This document shows, one piece after another, positions 17,860 to 27,089 of a DNA stretch of 64,000 nt. Each line of letters begins with the position of its first letter. Position 1 is the first letter of the stretch. The notes below the pieces were generated by a model. The model did not search any database. It saw nothing but the letters and a program-made list of their open reading frames with translations, and had not been told where the DNA came from. Source of the DNA: Arthrobacter sp. B2a2-09 (GTDB taxonomy: Bacteria > Actinomycetota > Actinomycetes > Actinomycetales > Micrococcaceae); the NCBI RefSeq assembly GCF_027587375.1, contig NZ_JAMXIC010000006.1, positions 1 to 64,000 on the forward strand. The letters are read 5' to 3'. The translations under genes were made by a program, and so were the position numbers.

Positions 17860-18711
17860 GTGAACCTTGAAACCATGCGCACCAGGCCCTTCTCGCAAGT
17901 GGATGTCTTCACCGACGTGCCGTACCTCGGCAATCCGCTTGCCGTGGTCGTCGACGCTGAAGGGCTCAGCGCGGACCAGATGCAGCACTTTGCCAACTGG
18001 ACCAACCTGTCTGAGACCACCTTCCTGCTGCCGCCGAGCGATCCTGCGGCCGATTACCGCGTCCGGATCTTCACCGGCAGCGAGGAATTTCCTTTCGCTG
18101 GACATCCGACGCTCGGCTCGGCGCATGCGTGGCTGGCGTCCGGCGGAGTGCCGAAGCAGGACGGGGTACTGGTTCAGGAATGCGGCGCAGGCTTGGTGAA
18201 GGTAAAGCTCGACGGCGGCCGCCTCGCCTTCGCTGCGCCGCCACTGACCCGCTTCGGGCCCGTGGGCGAGGCAATCATGGAACAGTTGGCCGCTGGACTT
18301 CGGCTGCCTCTAACCGCGCTCTTGGATGCCTCGTGGCTTGTAAATGGCCCGCAATGGATCGGCGTACTACTCGATTCGGCTGAGCAGGTCCTTGGCCTTG
18401 AGCCGGACCTTGCGGCGCTGGGGGATCTGAAGGTTGGTGTGATTGGTCCCCATGAACCGGGTGCCGGCGTCGACTTCGAAGTCCGGACATTCATTCCCGG
18501 AGACGCCATGGTGGAGGACCCTGTGACGGGAAGCTTCAACGCGGGCGCTGCCCAGTGGTTGATCGGCAGCGGCCGGGCGCCGGAGCAATACGTCGCCGCG
18601 CAGGGTACCGTGCTGGGCCGGGCGGGACGCATCCACGTCAAGGCGGAAGACGGCGACATCTGGGTCGGTGGGAGTTCGGTGATGTGTATCCAGGGAACCG
18701 TGCGGCTGTAG
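17860..18711 (+). CDS. PhzF-family isomerase-like protein
   Basis: 283 residues if the GTG at 17860 is used; the ATG at 17875 gives MRTRPFSQVDVFTDVPYLGN, the usual family start, and neither has a clear Shine-Dalgarno. Family landmarks: GNPLAVVVDAEGLS, NLSETTFLLPP (catalytic Glu of PhzF), GSEEFPFAGHPTLGSA, and DPVTGSFNAG near the end. PhzF proteins isomerise a dihydro-anthranilate in phenazine synthesis, but most genomic copies, lacking other phz genes as here, act on unknown metabolites. Confidence 0.88.
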   Translation: MNLETMRTRPFSQVDVFTDVPYLGNPLAVVVDAEGLSADQMQHFANWTNLSETTFLLPPSDPAADYRVRIFTGSEEFPFAGHPTLGSAHAWLASGGVPKQDGVLVQECGAGLVKVKLDGGRLAFAAPPLTRFGPVGEAIMEQLAAGLRLPLTALLDASWLVNGPQWIGVLLDSAEQVLGLEPDLAALGDLKVGVIGPHEPGAGVDFEVRTFIPGDAMVEDPVTGSFNAGAAQWLIGSGRAPEQYVAAQGTVLGRAGRIHVKAEDGDIWVGGSSVMCIQGTVRL

Positions 18712-18811
18712 CAGGGGAATAAAAGGAACGGGGGCACAGTTTGGGAGTATAGATGCAAACGCATGTACTCTGGTTTGAAGCCATCGAACCGCCTAGCAAC
18801 AGGAGATCGCA

Positions 18812-19438
18812 ATGGAGACCCGCCGCATAGCCGTCCTTTCCGCCGGACTTGGCGTACCGTCGTCGAGTCGGCTCCTTGCAGACCAGCTCGCTGCGTCGGC
18901 CAAGCGCCAGCTGGGCGATGCCGGGTACGAGGTGCAGGTGGACGTTATCGAACTCCGGGACCTTGCCGTGGATATCGCCAACAACTTCGTCACGGGCTAT
19001 GCCGCACCGCGTCTCGCGGAGGTGATAGCGGGCGTCGAGGATTCCGATGGGATCATCGCCGTCACTCCCGTCTTCAGCGCCTCCTACAGCGGGCTGTTCA
19101 AGTCCTTCATTGACGTTCTGGACCCGAAGTCCCTGGACGGCAAGGCAGTCCTTCTCGGCGCCACGGGCGGCACGGATCGGCACCAAATGGTGCTCGACTA
19201 CGCCATGCGTCCGCTCTTCACCTACCTTCGCACCCGGATAACCCAGACGTCCGTTTTCGCCGGGCCCCAGGATTGGGGAAACACCGACGACGGCGCGTCG
19301 CCACTATCGGTCCGCGTGGACCGGGCGGCGGGCGAGCTGTCCCGGCTCCTGAGCGGCGAGCAACCGCACCGCAAGGCGGACGCGATGGAATCCCTGCCTT
19401 TTGAGCAGCTCCTCGCAGGGATCACCGCCGGACGCTAG
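18812..19438 (+). CDS. NADPH-dependent FMN reductase (CE1759/MsuE-like)
   Basis: 208 residues with a flavodoxin-like fold. The N-terminal AVLSAGLGVPSSSRLLADQL matches the FMN-binding loop, and SDGIIAVTPVFSASYSGLFKSF is the hallmark of this actinobacterial FMN reductase group. In related genomes such proteins sit with a luciferase-like monooxygenase; none is adjacent here. AACAGGAGAT precedes the ATG. Probably supplies reduced flavin to a monooxygenase or acts as a quinone/azo reductase. Confidence 0.87.
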   Translation: METRRIAVLSAGLGVPSSSRLLADQLAASAKRQLGDAGYEVQVDVIELRDLAVDIANNFVTGYAAPRLAEVIAGVEDSDGIIAVTPVFSASYSGLFKSFIDVLDPKSLDGKAVLLGATGGTDRHQMVLDYAMRPLFTYLRTRITQTSVFAGPQDWGNTDDGASPLSVRVDRAAGELSRLLSGEQPHRKADAMESLPFEQLLAGITAGR

Positions 19439-19465
19439 GCGAGCCCCGGCTGCCCGCTCCTGGCA

Positions 19466-20041
19466 CTAATCGTCCAGCAGCTCGATGAACTCCCGGGCCT
19501 GCTTCATGCTGATGTCGGAATGCTTGGTCAGGGCCAACGCCGCAGCTTCGACGTCGCCGCTCTTGGCCAAGGTGCGGATCCGTCCGTAGATCTCGTCATT
19601 GAGCATGTTGCTGCTCACTTCACGCGTGACGTCGCCCTTGCTGGCGATTGCCCGGTAACGGTACGGGAAGCGCTCCGGCTCGTCGTCGTCGGGCATGAGG
19701 TCCTGCGGGGCAGGTTCGGGCTTGCGGAAGGGCTGCGGGTGCGCTGCGAGGGCGCCGACGGCGTCCCGTGAGGCGCGCAGGCCTTCTCCGGTGGCGCTGA
19801 GGTACAGCTTGATGGCCGCCATGGCCTGACCTTGGGCGATCAGGGAATACAGCTGCCGGTGTTGATCCTCGCTGAGCTTCGCGGCGGCCTCGCGGGCCAG
19901 CTCCACAGGGTCCACGGACGCCTTGCGCGTCGCAGCAATGCCGCGGAGTTCCGCGGAGCGGCGGGAGAGCACGCGGCTGATCAGCAGCACGCCGATGACG
20001 ACGGCCGCCAGGATCAAGACCGGAACGAGTAGGGATGACAT
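19466..20041 (-). CDS. Membrane-anchored protein with two bL12-CTD-like motifs
   Basis: 191 residues. One N-terminal membrane helix (about 5-25) is followed by a soluble part. Two segments follow the pattern of the ribosomal L7/L12 C-terminal domain (IKxxRxxTGxGLxxAKxxV): GQAMAAIKLYLSATGEGLRA at about 71-90, and GDVEAAALALTKHSDISMKQ-AREFIELL at the very end (about 161-190). It lies three bases downstream of a second protein of the same design. Function unknown; the pair may bind a partner through this alpha/beta hairpin surface. Confidence 0.75.
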   Translation of the reverse strand: MSSLLVPVLILAAVVIGVLLISRVLSRRSAELRGIAATRKASVDPVELAREAAAKLSEDQHRQLYSLIAQGQAMAAIKLYLSATGEGLRASRDAVGALAAHPQPFRKPEPAPQDLMPDDDEPERFPYRYRAIASKGDVTREVSSNMLNDEIYGRIRTLAKSGDVEAAALALTKHSDISMKQAREFIELLDD

Positions 20042-20044
20042 GCG

Positions 20045-20524
20045 CTAAAGCCGATCTATGTAGTTCTTGGCGGTCAACAAGTCCGAGTGGGTTTGCTGGC
20101 GCAGGAGCTTGATGGCCTGAATCTTCTGCCCGCTGCGGACCATGCCCTGCAATTGCAGGGCGAACTGTGGATTCAACTGCCCGTTTGGCAGGATGGGACC
20201 GTTGTAGCCGGCCTGGCCGACCCCCGGACTGGCCCCGACTTGCGCCCTCAACGCGGCCCTCGACTGGCTGTCCTGCTGGGACTGTTGCTGCGCGTTCTGG
20301 CTCGGCCTCGTGGATGCATCGATGCGGGCCCTTGCCGCCGTTGCCGCCTGCACTTGGGCGGCCTGGTGGGCTGCCGAGCGGGCGGCCAGCTCCCGTTGAT
20401 AGCGCTCAGCGTCGGACAACCCTGAGTTGCGTGGCTTGAATGCCGCCGTGAGGGCCCAAATCACAGCCACGAGGATGACAACGGGCATTGCGACCAGCAG
20501 TACATCCCCAACAGTGAAACCCAT
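20045..20524 (-). CDS. Membrane-anchored protein with one bL12-CTD-like motif
   Basis: 159 residues. An N-terminal membrane helix (about 7-27) is followed by an Ala/Gln-rich, probably helical and disordered region (about 48-95). The C-terminal motif GQKIQAIKLLRQQTHSDLLT-AKNYIDRL (about 132-159) matches the same bL12-like pattern as the downstream gene, from which it is separated by three bases, so the two are almost certainly co-transcribed. No enzyme motif. The arrangement anchor, linker, bL12-like hairpin is the same in both. Confidence 0.75.
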   Translation of the reverse strand: MGFTVGDVLLVAMPVVILVAVIWALTAAFKPRNSGLSDAERYQRELAARSAAHQAAQVQAATAARARIDASTRPSQNAQQQSQQDSQSRAALRAQVGASPGVGQAGYNGPILPNGQLNPQFALQLQGMVRSGQKIQAIKLLRQQTHSDLLTAKNYIDRL

Positions 20525-21151
20525 ACCTAGAGCTTATGTCAGAACGCAGTTATCCACAGCACATTCCCGCTTTGGCATAGCTTCTGAGAGCCGGCTGTCA
20601 AATTCTGGGAGAGATTGTGGGGAGTATCACATTTTTGGCATATTTATCCCTCTTTGGGCCATTGGACGAGGGGCTGGGCGTGGATTGAGCGAATCGGCCT
20701 GTGGATGATCCGCCGAAGAAAATACTTTTGATCCACATGTCATGAAGAACGTTTTCCCAGTTCAGAGGCTATTTGCCGCAAAAAGAATTTCTCTTTCCAC
20801 AGGGTCATGCACAGACTGTGCACAAGTAGGGGTATGTATTCCACACTTTATCCACAGGCCCGGCTTGGTGCCTCGGAAAAGCAGGGCTAACGTGGCTGAG
20901 TACCTGCTTTAGGTACTTGGAAAACCCCTGTTTCTCGTGGATGGTGCCTCGGTGCCGTCGGTAAGCAGCACGCCCGCGGACCTGTCTGTGGATAAGTTGT
21001 GGAAATCTCGGGAATCCAAAATTGTCGGTGCCCTACGGAACAGTTTGGACCAGCCGGCATAAACCGGGCGGTCGGAGCAACCCACACCTGGGCATTGGCC
21101 TACCGCACCGCCCGGAACAGTTATCTGCCGCGGTACACAATGGAGGACGGC
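20525..21151. promoter_or_regulatory. DnaA-box-rich intergenic region before dnaB
   Basis: This 627-base stretch contains no gene I can support. It has three perfect DnaA boxes: 20550-20558 (+), 20848-20856 (+) and 20987-20995 (reverse, TGTGGATAA). Near matches occur at 20700-20708 (TGTGGATGA) and around 20730 (TTGATCCACA). Parts are AT-rich by local standards (20720-20800). Likely a DnaA-responsive control region for dnaB, or a DnaA-titration site; the chromosomal oriC would be expected next to dnaA, which is not in the window. Confidence 0.65.
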
Positions 21152-22540
21152 TTGTCAGTTACGCACTTGGATTCGATCGAGGGCGGCCGGACATCGGACG
21201 CCAGCCGCAAACCTCCGCAGGACATCCCCGCTGAGCAATCGGTTCTCGGCGGCATGATGCTGTCCAAGGACGCCATTGCGGACGTCGTGGAGATTGTCCG
21301 CGGCCATGACTTCTACCGCCCGGCCCACGAGACGATCTACGAGTCCATCATCGATCTCTACGGGCGCGGCGAACCTGCCGATGCCGTTACGGTGTCCGAT
21401 GAGCTGACCAAGCGCGGCGAGATCAACAGGATCGGCGGCCCTGCCTACCTGCACGAGCTGATCCAGACCGTGCCCACGGCGGCCAACGCAGGCTACTATG
21501 CCGAAATCGTCGCCGAACGCGCCGTCCTGCGCCGGCTCGTCAACGCCGGCACCAAGATCGTCCAGATGGGCTACGGCCAGGACGGAGAGGTGGAAGACCT
21601 CGTCAACCAGGCCCAGGCCGAGATCTATGCCGTGGCCGAACGCCGCACTGCGGAAGACTACGTGGCGCTCAAGGACGTCATGGAATCCACCGTTGACGAG
21701 ATCGAGGCATCCGGCCACCGCGGAGAGGGCATGACGGGCGTCCCCACCGGGTTCTACGAACTCGATGAGCTCACCCATGGTCTGCACCCGGGCCAGATGA
21801 TCGTCATCGCCGCGCGCCCCGCCGTCGGTAAGTCCACGTTCGCGCTTGACTTCGCCCGTTCCGCGGCCATCAAGAACAATCTCGCCACCGTGATGTTCTC
21901 CCTGGAAATGGGACGCAACGAAATCGCGATGCGCCTGCTGTCCGCGGAGGCCACCATCGGCCTTCAGGACCTTCGCAAGGGCACCATCAAGGACGAGCAG
22001 TGGTCCAAGATCGCCACCACCATGGGCCGCATGAACGATGCCCCGTTGTTCATCGACGACAGCCCCAATATGTCCCTCATGGAAATCAGGGCCAAGTGCC
22101 GGCGCCTGAAGCAGCAGCACGACCTCAAACTGGTGATCCTCGACTACCTCCAGCTCATGAGCTCCGGCAAGAAGGTGGAATCCCGCCAGCAGGAAGTCTC
22201 CGAATTCTCGCGTGCCCTCAAGCTGTTGGCCAAGGAGCTCCAGGTTCCCGTCATCGCGCTCTCGCAGCTCAACCGTGGATCCGAACAGCGCCAGGACAAA
22301 CGGCCCATGGTCTCGGATCTCCGTGAATCGGGCTCCATCGAGCAGGACGCCGACATGGTCATCCTGCTTCACCGCGAAGACGTCTACGACAAGGAATCCC
22401 CCCGCGCCGGCGAGGCTGACATCCTCATCGCCAAGCACCGTAACGGTCCCACCAAGGACATCGTGGTTGCCTTCCAGGGGCACTACTCCCGTTTCGCCAA
22501 TATGGCGGGCGAGACTGGCGGCGGCGGCGGTGGGTTCTAG
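21152..22540 (+). CDS. dnaB: Replicative DNA helicase DnaB
   Basis: 462 residues from TTG 21152, chosen because GGAGG at 21142-21146 lies five bases upstream; an ATG at 21140 would need a start inside poor context, and the frame is open further upstream only by chance. DnaB N-terminal domain (about 20-125, PPQDIPAEQSVLGGMML), RecA-like motor domain with Walker A ARPAVGKST at 221-229, Walker B LVILDYLQL, and the Arg-rich SQLNRGSEQR. No intein interrupts it. Hexameric 5'-3' helicase of the replication fork. Confidence 0.96.
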   Translation: MSVTHLDSIEGGRTSDASRKPPQDIPAEQSVLGGMMLSKDAIADVVEIVRGHDFYRPAHETIYESIIDLYGRGEPADAVTVSDELTKRGEINRIGGPAYLHELIQTVPTAANAGYYAEIVAERAVLRRLVNAGTKIVQMGYGQDGEVEDLVNQAQAEIYAVAERRTAEDYVALKDVMESTVDEIEASGHRGEGMTGVPTGFYELDELTHGLHPGQMIVIAARPAVGKSTFALDFARSAAIKNNLATVMFSLEMGRNEIAMRLLSAEATIGLQDLRKGTIKDEQWSKIATTMGRMNDAPLFIDDSPNMSLMEIRAKCRRLKQQHDLKLVILDYLQLMSSGKKVESRQQEVSEFSRALKLLAKELQVPVIALSQLNRGSEQRQDKRPMVSDLRESGSIEQDADMVILLHREDVYDKESPRAGEADILIAKHRNGPTKDIVVAFQGHYSRFANMAGETGGGGGGF

Positions 22541-22549
22541 GGCCGGACG

Positions 22550-23377
22550 CTAGCCCTCCACCAGCGCACGCATCCGATTACTCGTGGGCGTGCCCGGTAC
22601 CGGTGCGTACATCACGAGGTGCAGCTGCGGCGCATCCGAGGGCGCCAGACGGTGCTGCTCAAAGACCAGTTCGCCGACCACGGGATGCAGGAACACGCGC
22701 TGCCTGGACGCGAACCGCTCCACGCCGCGGTCCGCCCAGAGTTTCGCGAACTCCGGACTGGCCTCGACCAGTCGGTTGATCAGCGTGGTGTGGGCGGCCG
22801 AGCCGAGCCGGGCGCCCGCCTCCGCCCGGAATTCGGCGACAAAATGGCGTGACGTCTCTTCCCAATCGGGCAGCATCTCGCGCAGGTGCGGGTCCGTGAA
22901 GATCAGCCACAAGAGGTTTCTGTCGGCCAGGTCGACGGCGGCGATCCGCGAATACAGGCCGGCATAAGCGCGGTTCCAGCCGGCGATCCCCCAGTCCGGG
23001 GCCACGGCAAAGGCGGGGAAGTCAACAGAATCGAGCAGCCGCTGGACGTGCGCCGGAGCCTCCTCGATCACTCCCACCTCGGCATCCGGCACGGGGGTGT
23101 AGCCGCCCAGTGCCAGCAGGTAGGACTTCTCGGCCCCGGTGAGGCCAAGCACCCGCGCAATCGCCTCGAGCACCTGCCGGGAGGCATTGATTTCGCGGCC
23201 TTGTTCGAGCCAGGTGTACCAAGTGACGCTGACCGCGGCGAACGAAGCGACCTCTTCGCGGCGCAGCCCGAGGGTGCGGCTCCGTCCAATCGGCGGCAAC
23301 CCCAACTCCGCCCGAACCAGGTTTCCGCGCCTGTCGCGCAGGAATTGGCCCAACTCCCGCCTGCGCTCCTCACTCAT
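22550..23377 (-). CDS. XRE/MmyB-type transcriptional regulator
   Basis: 275 residues from the ATG at 23377 (MSEERRRELGQFLRDRR); the frame continues 32 codons upstream but without family similarity. Helix-turn-helix at about 8-80 with LRREEVASFAAVSVTWYTWLEQGR, a hallmark of this group. The C-terminal part is the MmyB-like PAS-related ligand domain (DWGIAGWNRAYAGLY, LIFTDPHLREMLPDWE). Fatty-acid binding has been shown for one relative. It is divergent from ilvD with only 77 bases between starts, so it probably regulates that gene and itself. Confidence 0.88.
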   Translation of the reverse strand: MSEERRRELGQFLRDRRGNLVRAELGLPPIGRSRTLGLRREEVASFAAVSVTWYTWLEQGREINASRQVLEAIARVLGLTGAEKSYLLALGGYTPVPDAEVGVIEEAPAHVQRLLDSVDFPAFAVAPDWGIAGWNRAYAGLYSRIAAVDLADRNLLWLIFTDPHLREMLPDWEETSRHFVAEFRAEAGARLGSAAHTTLINRLVEASPEFAKLWADRGVERFASRQRVFLHPVVGELVFEQHRLAPSDAPQLHLVMYAPVPGTPTSNRMRALVEG

Positions 23378-23454
23378 TCCACTAAATCTAGCACTGCCAC
23401 TACTAGTACCAAGAGCGTCTTCAACCCCCGTGATTCGGCTGATTGACTGGTGAA

Positions 23455-25323
23455 ATGCCTCAACTACGTTCACGAACAGTCACCCACGGTCGCAACATGG
23501 TCGGCGCACGGGCGTTGCTCCGTGCCGCCGGCGTGAACGGGGCCGACTTCGGAAAGCCGATCATCGCCGTCGCGAACAGCTTCACCGAATTCGTCCCCGG
23601 ACACACGCACCTTCAGCCGGTCGGACGTATCGTCTCCGACGCCATCATCGAGGCAGGTGGCATCCCGCGCGAGTTCAACACCATTGCGGTGGATGACGGC
23701 ATCGCCATGGGTCACGGCGGCATGCTCTACTCGCTCCCGTCTCGCGAACTGATCGCCGACTCGGTCGAGTACATGGTCAACGCCCACTGTGCCGATGCGC
23801 TCATCTGCATCTCGAATTGCGACAAGATCACCCCTGGCATGTTGATGGCCGCACTGCGCCTGAACATTCCCACGGTCTTTGTCAGCGGCGGCCCGATGGA
23901 GGGTGGCACCGCCGTACTGGTCGATGGCACCGTGCGCAAGCGCCTGAACCTAATCTCCGCGATCGCCGACTCCGTGGACGAAAGCGTCTCCGACGCCGAT
24001 CTGCTCACCTTGGAAGAGAATGCGTGTCCCACCTGTGGTTCCTGCTCGGGGATGTTCACTGCCAACTCGATGAACTGCCTCACCGAGGCGCTCGGGCTCT
24101 CGCTGCCGGGTAACGGCACGACGCTCGCCACCCACACCGCCCGCCGCGACCTCTACGAGGACGCCGGCAAAGCCATCGTCGACATCACCAAGGCGCACTA
24201 CTTCGACGACGACGATTCCGTTCTGCCCCGGTCCATCGCGGGCCGTGAGGCGTTCGAGAACGCGATGACCATGGACATCGCGATGGGCGGCTCGTCCAAC
24301 ACGATCCTGCATTTGCTCGCCGCTGCCCAGGAAGCCGAACTCGACTTCACCCTCGAGGACATCGACGCCATCTCGCGCCGCACCCCGTGCTTGTCCAAGG
24401 TGGCGCCCAACGGCACCTACCTGATCGAAGACGTCCACCGCGCCGGCGGCATCCCGGCCATCATGGGCGAGCTGGACCGCGGCGGGATGCTCAACCACAA
24501 CGTGCGCTCCGTGCACAGCTCAGACCTGCGCTCCTGGCTGGACGCCTGGGACATCCGCGGCGGCCACGCGAGCGACGAGGCCACCGAACTCTTCCACGCT
24601 GCCCCCGGTTGTGTCCGCTCGGCTACGGCCTTCTCCCAGTCGGAGCGCTGGGAGAGCCTGGACACCGACGCCGAGAACGGCTGCGTCCGCTCGATCGCCA
24701 ACGCCCACACCGTGGAAGGCGGCCTGGCCGTGCTCCGAGGCAACATCTCGCCCGATGGATGCGTCGTAAAGACCGCCGGCGTGGATGAGTCGATCTTCCG
24801 CTTCTCCGGCCCGGCCGTGGTTTTCGAATCGCAGGATGACGCCGTAGAGGCAATCTTGAGCAAGCGAATCGTCGAGGGCGACGTCGTCGTCATTCGATAC
24901 GAAGGCCCGCGCGGCGGCCCTGGCATGCAGGAAATGCTCTACCCGACGTCATTCCTGAAGGGTCTCGGACTCGGGGCCAAGTGCGCACTCATCACCGACG
25001 GACGATTCTCCGGGGGCACCTCCGGGCTATCGATCGGCCACATCTCTCCCGAAGCCGCCGCAGGAGGAGCGATCGCCCTCATCGAGGACGGCGACACGAT
25101 TTCCATCGACATTCCCGCCCGCTCGATCACTGTTGAGGTGCCCGAGGACGAGCTTGACCGCCGTCGCGCACTGCTCGAGGTGACCACCGGCTACCAGCCC
25201 CGCAACCGCGAACGCGCCGTCTCGCCCGCGCTGCGCGCATACGCGGCGTTCGCGCTTTCGGCGGACAAGGGAGCCGTGCGGCACGTGCCCTTGGAAACAG
25301 TGCCGGCCGCTATCAGCCGCTAG
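23455..25323 (+). CDS. ilvD: Dihydroxy-acid dehydratase, E. coli-type
   Basis: 622 residues from the ATG at 23455; a TTG at 23443 is an alternative. Converts 2,3-dihydroxy-isovalerate and -methylvalerate to the 2-oxo acids of valine and isoleucine synthesis. Cluster ligands C122 ([11 protein letters not shown]) and the CPTCGSC group at 191-197 are present. The sequence follows the enterobacterial 4Fe-4S form closely ([20 protein letters not shown]) and lacks the PCN cysteine motif of the shorter 2Fe-2S type. No other ilv gene is adjacent. It may be a second copy used under special conditions, or act on a sugar acid; context cannot decide. Confidence 0.92.
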   Translation: MPQLRSRTVTHGRNMVGARALLRAAGVNGADFGKPIIAVANSFTEFVPGHTHLQPVGRIVSDAIIEAGGIPREFNTIAVDDGIAMGHGGMLYSLPSRELIADSVEYMVNAHCADALICISNCDKITPGMLMAALRLNIPTVFVSGGPMEGGTAVLVDGTVRKRLNLISAIADSVDESVSDADLLTLEENACPTCGSCSGMFTANSMNCLTEALGLSLPGNGTTLATHTARRDLYEDAGKAIVDITKAHYFDDDDSVLPRSIAGREAFENAMTMDIAMGGSSNTILHLLAAAQEAELDFTLEDIDAISRRTPCLSKVAPNGTYLIEDVHRAGGIPAIMGELDRGGMLNHNVRSVHSSDLRSWLDAWDIRGGHASDEATELFHAAPGCVRSATAFSQSERWESLDTDAENGCVRSIANAHTVEGGLAVLRGNISPDGCVVKTAGVDESIFRFSGPAVVFESQDDAVEAILSKRIVEGDVVVIRYEGPRGGPGMQEMLYPTSFLKGLGLGAKCALITDGRFSGGTSGLSIGHISPEAAAGGAIALIEDGDTISIDIPARSITVEVPEDELDRRRALLEVTTGYQPRNRERAVSPALRAYAAFALSADKGAVRHVPLETVPAAISR

Positions 25324-25355
25324 TCATCGGCAGCTCACGGTAATCGGTAACTAAA

Positions 25356-25404
25356 AAGGTGCAGTGGCCACCGCTGGGGGCGGCCACTGCACCTTGCGTT
25401 TTGC
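25356..25404 (+). terminator. Rho-independent terminator after ilvD
   Basis: A 14-bp perfect stem (AAGGTGCAGTGGCC at 25356-25369, complement at 25382-25395) with a 12-base loop is followed by GCGTTTTGC. It lies between convergent ilvD and the thioesterase gene. An A-tract before the stem (25353-25357) would let it work on the minus strand also. Confidence 0.88.
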
Positions 25405-25410
25405 TTCAGC

Positions 25411-26379
25411 CTAACGGCCATTAAGCAAATGGTCCGGCGTCCGGTTCCCAGGAGCCCGTCCCCGGATCTCCAGCAGTTCGCGGGCGTGGGCGTGAAGGCG
25501 CCGGTCCTCGTCGGTTTCCGGCGTCCAGGGCGGGATCGGAACGGACGTGCCGGTCTGGTCCCTGGCCACCATGACTGTGAGGCAGTAGGTGGTCAGGTTC
25601 ATCTCACGGCTCTTGGGGTTTCCGGAGCGCACATGCACGGCAATATGCATGCCTTTGTGGCCTGTGTAGACGAGCCGGGCTTCGACTTCCACTACGTCGC
25701 CGATCAACAGTGGGCGGTAGAAGCGCACGCCCCCGGAGAACACGGCCACGGCGTCCTTGCCGGAATAGCGGGAAGCGCAGACGTAGGCGGCCTCGTCAAT
25801 CCACTTCATGACGATGCCGCCGTGGACCTTCCCGCCCCAGTTCACATCAGTGGGGGCCGCCATGAAGCGGAGAACAACGCGCTCGGCCGTGCCGGCGTCG
25901 GTATATTCCTGTGCGTTCATGGCTTCGACGATCTTTTCCCGCACGGCGATCCGCGCGAGGGCGTGGTCGCGCTGCTCGATTTCCTCCGGCGTCGAGGGCT
26001 CGAACTGGGGGACGGGAACCGGTCGTCCGTCGGGACCGACCGCAACGAAGATCACCAGGCACTGGCTGCGCATCGTGGCCGGCCCGCCCTTGGGGTCGCC
26101 GGAGGACACGATGGTCCGGATGTGCATGGAAGAGCGGCCCGTGTAGACGATAGTCGCTTCCACTTCGACCATGTCTCCGCTGTTCACAGGATCGGCGAAA
26201 TGGATGTTGCCCACATATGCCGTGACGCAATAGGACTTCGCCCAGCCAACAGCTGCCGCGTACGCGGCCTTGTCGACCCACTCAAGGACTGTGCCGGCGT
26301 CGACGGACCCGCTGTGTCCGACGTCGGTGGGGGAAGCAAGGAACCGCAGCGTGACGGAGTGGGAGGGGAGCTCGCTCAT
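25411..26379 (-). CDS. Double-hotdog acyl-CoA thioesterase
   Basis: 322 residues from the ATG at 26379; the longer open frame upstream runs antisense-like through the DoxX gene and is rejected. Two hotdog domains in tandem: about 8-140 (VTLRFLASPTDVGHSGSVDAGTVLEWVDKAAY in parts) and about 165-300 (RFMAAPTDVNWGGKVHGGIVMKWIDEAAY in parts). The second has the usual catalytic Asn/Gly context, while the first has HSGSVDAG instead of NHxGxxHGG, so only one domain may be catalytic. Hydrolyses acyl-CoA; chain length unknown. Confidence 0.87.
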   Translation of the reverse strand: MSELPSHSVTLRFLASPTDVGHSGSVDAGTVLEWVDKAAYAAAVGWAKSYCVTAYVGNIHFADPVNSGDMVEVEATIVYTGRSSMHIRTIVSSGDPKGGPATMRSQCLVIFVAVGPDGRPVPVPQFEPSTPEEIEQRDHALARIAVREKIVEAMNAQEYTDAGTAERVVLRFMAAPTDVNWGGKVHGGIVMKWIDEAAYVCASRYSGKDAVAVFSGGVRFYRPLLIGDVVEVEARLVYTGHKGMHIAVHVRSGNPKSREMNLTTYCLTVMVARDQTGTSVPIPPWTPETDEDRRLHAHARELLEIRGRAPGNRTPDHLLNGR

Positions 26380-26501
26380 GACGTGAGTGTATCCACGGTG
26401 CGGATGCCGACGCGCTGTATGACGGACTGGCGACCAGCGACGCCCGGATCCGGGTGTCGCCAGCGCACTTGGATGTCGCCAGCGCGGCAGCGCGTGCGAT
26501 C

Positions 26502-26936
26502 CTAGGCGAGGACGCGCAGCTTGGAACCCCTCCGGCCGAATACCGCGGCGTCGATGGAGATCCGTCCGGCGCCGGTCAGGGCCACGGCTGCCGCCGCGGC
26601 GGCGAGGGCCAGGACGAGTTCGTACCCGCCCTTGTCGGCAAACAGGCCGGCCGGGGCGTGGACCAGGAACAGGGCGCCGAGCATGTCCAGTGCAAGGAGG
26701 GCAGCGAAGACGCGGGTCAGCACACCTGCGATGAGGGCAATGCCTCCGACAAGCTCGATGGTTGCAACGATCGGGGCCACCACGTCGGCGGCGGGTACGC
26801 CCATCTTGCCGAAGGCGGCCTGTGTGCCTGCGATGGTGAACTCGGTGAATTTCTGCCAGCCATGCGCGGCGAAGATGAAGCCGACGATGACGCGCAGGAC
26901 GGTAAGGGCTGTGTTGGTCAGGGTGGACTGGTTCAT
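26502..26936 (-). CDS. DoxX-family membrane protein
   Basis: 144 residues from the ATG at 26936 with four membrane helices. TALTVLRVIVGFIFAAHGWQKF and IELVGGIALIAGVLTRVFAALLALDMLGAL (in parts) are the standard DoxX pattern. DoxX-like proteins are membrane subunits linked to thiol and redox stress in actinobacteria, without a settled reaction. About 120 bases downstream of the monooxygenase-like gene on the same strand. Confidence 0.85.
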   Translation of the reverse strand: MNQSTLTNTALTVLRVIVGFIFAAHGWQKFTEFTIAGTQAAFGKMGVPAADVVAPIVATIELVGGIALIAGVLTRVFAALLALDMLGALFLVHAPAGLFADKGGYELVLALAAAAAAVALTGAGRISIDAAVFGRRGSKLRVLA

Positions 26937-27089
26937 GTGTTTGCACCGTTTTCGGGTAGCGGTTGGCTGTCGCGAAGCTCCCAAGGCCGGAGCCAATTTG
27001 TTGAAGCTTCAACTCAAGCCTTTCGGACTTTGCTTGAAGTGTCAAACAAACGTGACGCGGCAAGGCCGCCTCCGAAGTCCCGGCAGAGG

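Noticed and set aside
20525..21151. DnaA-box cluster considered as the chromosomal oriC.
   Set aside because: dnaA and dnaN are not adjacent, and the number and spacing of exact boxes are below what actinobacterial origins usually show; kept as a finding only.
22541..22549. Terminator expected between convergent dnaB and the MmyB-type gene.
   Set aside because: Only nine bases separate the stops and no hairpin with a U-tract is visible.
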